Origin: Prorocentrum cordatum
Lineage: Eukaryota; Sar; Dinophyceae; Prorocentrales; Prorocentraceae
Length of the DNA: 64,000 bases
Assembly: GCA_963575745.1 (NCBI GenBank)
Contig: CAUYUJ010020758.1
Coordinates: 1 to 64,000, forward strand
Direction of reading: 5' to 3'
The translations under genes were made by a program, and so were the position numbers. The notes beneath the pieces were generated by a model. It worked only from the letters and a program-made list of their open reading frames with translations, was not told the DNA's origin and ran no database searches. Positions 61,094-64,000 of the stretch are shown one piece after another (position 1 is the stretch's first letter; every line of letters starts with the position of its first letter).

Positions 61094-64000
61094 ATGAGGA
61101 AGTTTGTTGGGCGTATGACTGTCATGTTTCTTCAGGAGATTCCTCGTTTGGTTGATGCTTCGCATCATGGGTACGAGCTCTTCTCGAAACTGGGCGAGGA
61201 CTGCGGTATAGCAGTCCCTGGGTGCTGGCACGATCACATCCACCGTAAAGACCCTGGTCCCTTCTATTGCATGTTGCAGTGTGGTGGCAGCGGGTACTTA
61301 TGTTTACACTTGCCTACCGGGTCTGATTCCCAAGTCTGCTGGGACGATACGATGTCATCTATAGGGCGGCTCTGTGACGAATGAGAACGTGCTCTTCCAC
61401 AGGTGAAGCGTTGGGTTCTCGGGGGAGATCTTAATCATACTATGTGTGGGTATCTTCCTGGGCTCAGCGGTGATTGGGCGGAGCCTCCTCACCCTGGTCA
61501 TTATGTTGCTAGAGGTGCTCGTCTCACCAAGTTTTTCTACGCTCGCAACGCTGTTCTTCTCAATACATTTTCCTCTTGTGCAAAGCAGCTCCCTGATGAG
61601 ATGTGGACTTGGTGCAACACGCGGGGCAGCGAATCACAAATCGATTCCATTGCTATTCCTGCTGTGCATTGTTAGGGCGCTGGGAATGTTTGGATCATAC
61701 ACGCAAGAAAGCCCCGGAAGTGTTGCGCTCCGATCACAAGATGGTCAGAGGCAAAATCGTGTTCGACAGTTCGTACATCAGCTATCTGGCCAAGTCGTTT
61801 CCGCAGAAGGGCTGGGCACCCGATAACGAAGTTGCGCTGGGACTGTTCCAGCACAGGGTTGCTTCGGCCAACGCTCTGATGCGCCATCCTGCAAAGCCGC
61901 CCGCGTGTCGTAACGGCGCGGCCGCTGCGGAGCCCCGAGCGATGCAAAATCAGCCACGATTTGTATCACAGTCTGCTCGCGAGTGCAAGTCTATCGCAGA
62001 TTGGGAATCGCTCATTGGCGAGACCGCCATGCTGGTTCCAGCCACGAATGCTGGGTTGAGGCGGTGGCAGAACAGCCAGAGATCTGATAGGGAAAAACAT
62101 CTTCGCCATAAGATAAAGCTAGATTTGAGAGGGGGGGTCCGAAATCGACAAGATCGCTGAGAGGTGAGGCAGTTGGTCAAGCGTCGTCGTCGTAAACGTG
62201 GGGATGACACACTGGCTGCCATCAACTCTCACCCGTCGTGGTCGTGCTCTCGTTTGCTGGATTTCTTGAAGGTTCCCGAACAACTTAAGCCTATCTACGG
62301 CGATGCGCTTCATAATCATTCGCTTTGGCCTGAGCTTTTGCAACGGTCTGGGGCGTTACGGTACAATGATTCGACTAATCCTACCCAGGTTCAACAGGAA
62401 CGACTAGAGGTTCTTCTAGCACGTGCTCGCGCAGATAGGTTGGACGGACATCTTTCGCCCGCTCGTGGCCCAGGCTGGTTCCAGTTCATGGAGTTTCTCG
62501 CCGCTCGAGGGGCTATCTCGCAAGGCACGTCACCAGCTAGGGATGGGGTGGTGGGAGAGATGTTGAAATCTTTACCTTATAGTACATTGGTTGAGGTGTA
62601 TATTGCTTTCGTCAAATACTTCGAGAGCGGGATGGGTGGAGGGGAGTATTGGAAGTTTATCGATTTAGTAGGCTTACCGAAGGTGCTGATCCCGTCGTGT
62701 TACACTGAATGGAGATATATTGCAAAGACTCCGAACATGCAAAAGTGGCACCTGCGTTCAGTATGGTATGCGGTTCGTCGCTTTGTCTCTCAATCTCGTG
62801 TTCGGCTGTTTGGTTTTACCCCGGGCATTTCGACTTTGCACGTGGTGGACATCGTGCGTAAGGTTCTAGCCATCTCTCACAATTTTAAGCGTCAGCCGTA
62901 TCTGTTCGCGTTCTTGGATATCGAATTTGCGTTTGACAGCATTCCGCACGAGTTGTTGGCCAGGGCTTTATCGGAGCTCCAGGTTCCTTCATCCCTGGTA
63001 GCTGCACTTCTCCGGGAGCTTTCTGGCCTATCGGCGGAGATGTGCATCAGAGGGGTTGGGAGTTCTGGCAAATTCAATTACGAAAAAGGGGGACGTCAGG
63101 GTGGAGTGGAAACACCGTTGCTGTTTAACCTGGTTTTGGTCTTTATTTTTCGACGTCTTGTTGATCGGTGGGCTGGGGAGGAGTGCGGGGCTAGGATTGG
63201 TAATGTGTTCCTGTCATTGCTTATCTGGGCCGATAACCTTATCCTCTGCGCTAGGGACTTTCACACCATCACCATCATGATCACTAACATCGTACGCACT
63301 CTAAACATGACGGTTTCAGAGTGAAAATGAAGGAGAGCGCTATTCTATGCGGTATGGGGGTGGATGCCCCCCCGACGCACGTCATGATCGAGTCTCTGTC
63401 GCAGGGCACCTTGCGCTTCCCCGTGGTAGACGAGGAGGTGGTTCTTGGGACCAGATTCGACAGGGAAGGTGGGACTACGATTTCATTTTCGCGCAGATTT
63501 CTTAAAGCCGAGAGGAACTTGGGCAGAATCACCCCACATCTGTTGAATCCGAGGGCCAGCTGGGAGGCCAAAGCTCGGGCCTTCAGCCGGGGCCCAGTGG
63601 CCAGCGCCTTATATGACTGCCAAGCACGGGTACCGACACAAGCACGTTTACAGCAACTCCGTGCCTGGGAAGACAATGTGTTGCGTAAGTCGTTCAAGCT
63701 TAAACATCTACCCCAAGAAGGCCATCTTGGTTATAATAGTCGTACTGCTAGGCTCCTGGAAGGCCGCTTCGCCACGTGGGGAATCCCGCATGTCCATCAC
63801 CGTTGGTTGCGTATGTGCCATCGCTGGCGGTATCGATCTTTCCATTGGTCATGGGGTCTGGATGCCCAGGGTATGCCGGAATACCCGCTTCGAGAACTTG
63901 CTCTTTTCCGTCGAGGGGAGCATGCGGTGGGGGTGGTAGAAGGTCGTCATAGTGCTAGGGTTCGAGAGGATTTTGCTGGGGATTGGAGGTATCGTCGTCC
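61094..64000 (+). pseudogene. Broken ORF2 of element 3: endonuclease and RT
   Basis: The endonuclease is in one frame (MFLQEIP at about 61128; stop at 61384; LGGDLNHT at 61421; SQIDSIAIP at 61638; stop at 61675), then a shift to another (VLRSDHKMV, about 61725), a TGA at 62158-62160, and the RT: motif A FAFLDIEFAFDSIP (about 62910), motif B GGRQGGVETPLLFNL, motif C LLIWADNLIL (63221-63250) with Asn where the second Asp is expected. A frameshift at about 63305 is needed to continue (FRVKMKESAILCG; EVVLGTRFDREGGTT), and that frame stays open to 64000. All four endonuclease landmarks (E, GDLN, ID, SDH) are present, so the breaks are few and probably recent. Confidence 0.8.

Larger units (their letters stand above)
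60014..64000 (+). mobile_element. LINE element 3, 5' part, truncated by the window
   Basis: SL relicts, intact ORF1, then endonuclease and RT remnants in three frames to the window edge. Inserted after TA/TATG repeats, not TCC. ORF2 is broken but the coding pattern is well kept, so decay is recent or some breaks are sequence errors. Confidence 0.85.

Overview
This window is nuclear DNA of a dinoflagellate. The best evidence is the dinoflagellate spliced leader (SL), the 22-nt cap that is trans-spliced onto dinoflagellate mRNAs. It lies in the genome at the 5' ends of retroelements: complete copies at 33828-33849 (+) and 19542-19563 (-), a mutated copy at 22311-22333 (+), and a row of decayed copies at 60014-60060 (+). 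GC-rich sequence, very long simple repeats, possible introns of many kilobases with non-GT donors, and many non-LTR retrotransposons (LINEs) agree with this. I cannot name the genus; a large GC-rich genome of the Prorocentrum kind would fit, but that is a guess.

Layout. 1-6600: GTC/GGA microsatellites, dispersed short repeats, a 1.5 kb composite tandem repeat and the first recognisable host exon (2752-2849). 6660-8890 (-): a decayed compact LINE. 9.3-11.1 kb: large GAC and GGA arrays and a second host exon (10511-10598). 11.38-19.56 kb (-): a nearly intact LINE (element 1) with ORF1 and a 2203-codon ORF2 carrying endonuclease, reverse transcriptase (RT), RNase H, a repeat region and a C-terminal domain. 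19.98-29.2 kb: two inverted copies of a TCC-bounded repeat with 82-bp tandem units, enclosing a decayed SL-type LINE (22.3-27.6 kb) and a third host exon (28067-28140). 29.2-32.4 kb: dispersed repeats and exon-like islands. 32.49-44.13 kb: a 28-bp-core/(TCC)n array split by a 9.9 kb LINE (element 2). 44.3-45.4 kb: ATC microsatellites and a 90-bp minisatellite broken by an assembly gap of 100 N. 45.4-60 kb: dispersed repeat families, a palindrome, a collagen-like 9-bp minisatellite and a 12-bp ATCGAT-rich minisatellite. 60.0-64.0 kb (+): a LINE (element 3) with intact ORF1 and broken ORF2, running off the window.

How it fits together. The intact coding capacity is almost all retroelement. LINE RNAs appear to have been trans-spliced with the SL, reverse transcribed and inserted, mostly into (TCC)n tracts. 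Three short exons on the + strand (2752-2849, 10511-10598, 28067-28140) join in frame into part of a sugar-nucleotide 3,5-epimerase-like (RmlC) cupin. If this is right, the left half of the window is one host gene whose introns (about 7.7 and 17.5 kb) are filled with LINEs and microsatellites. All functional calls are from reading the sequence; no search was run.
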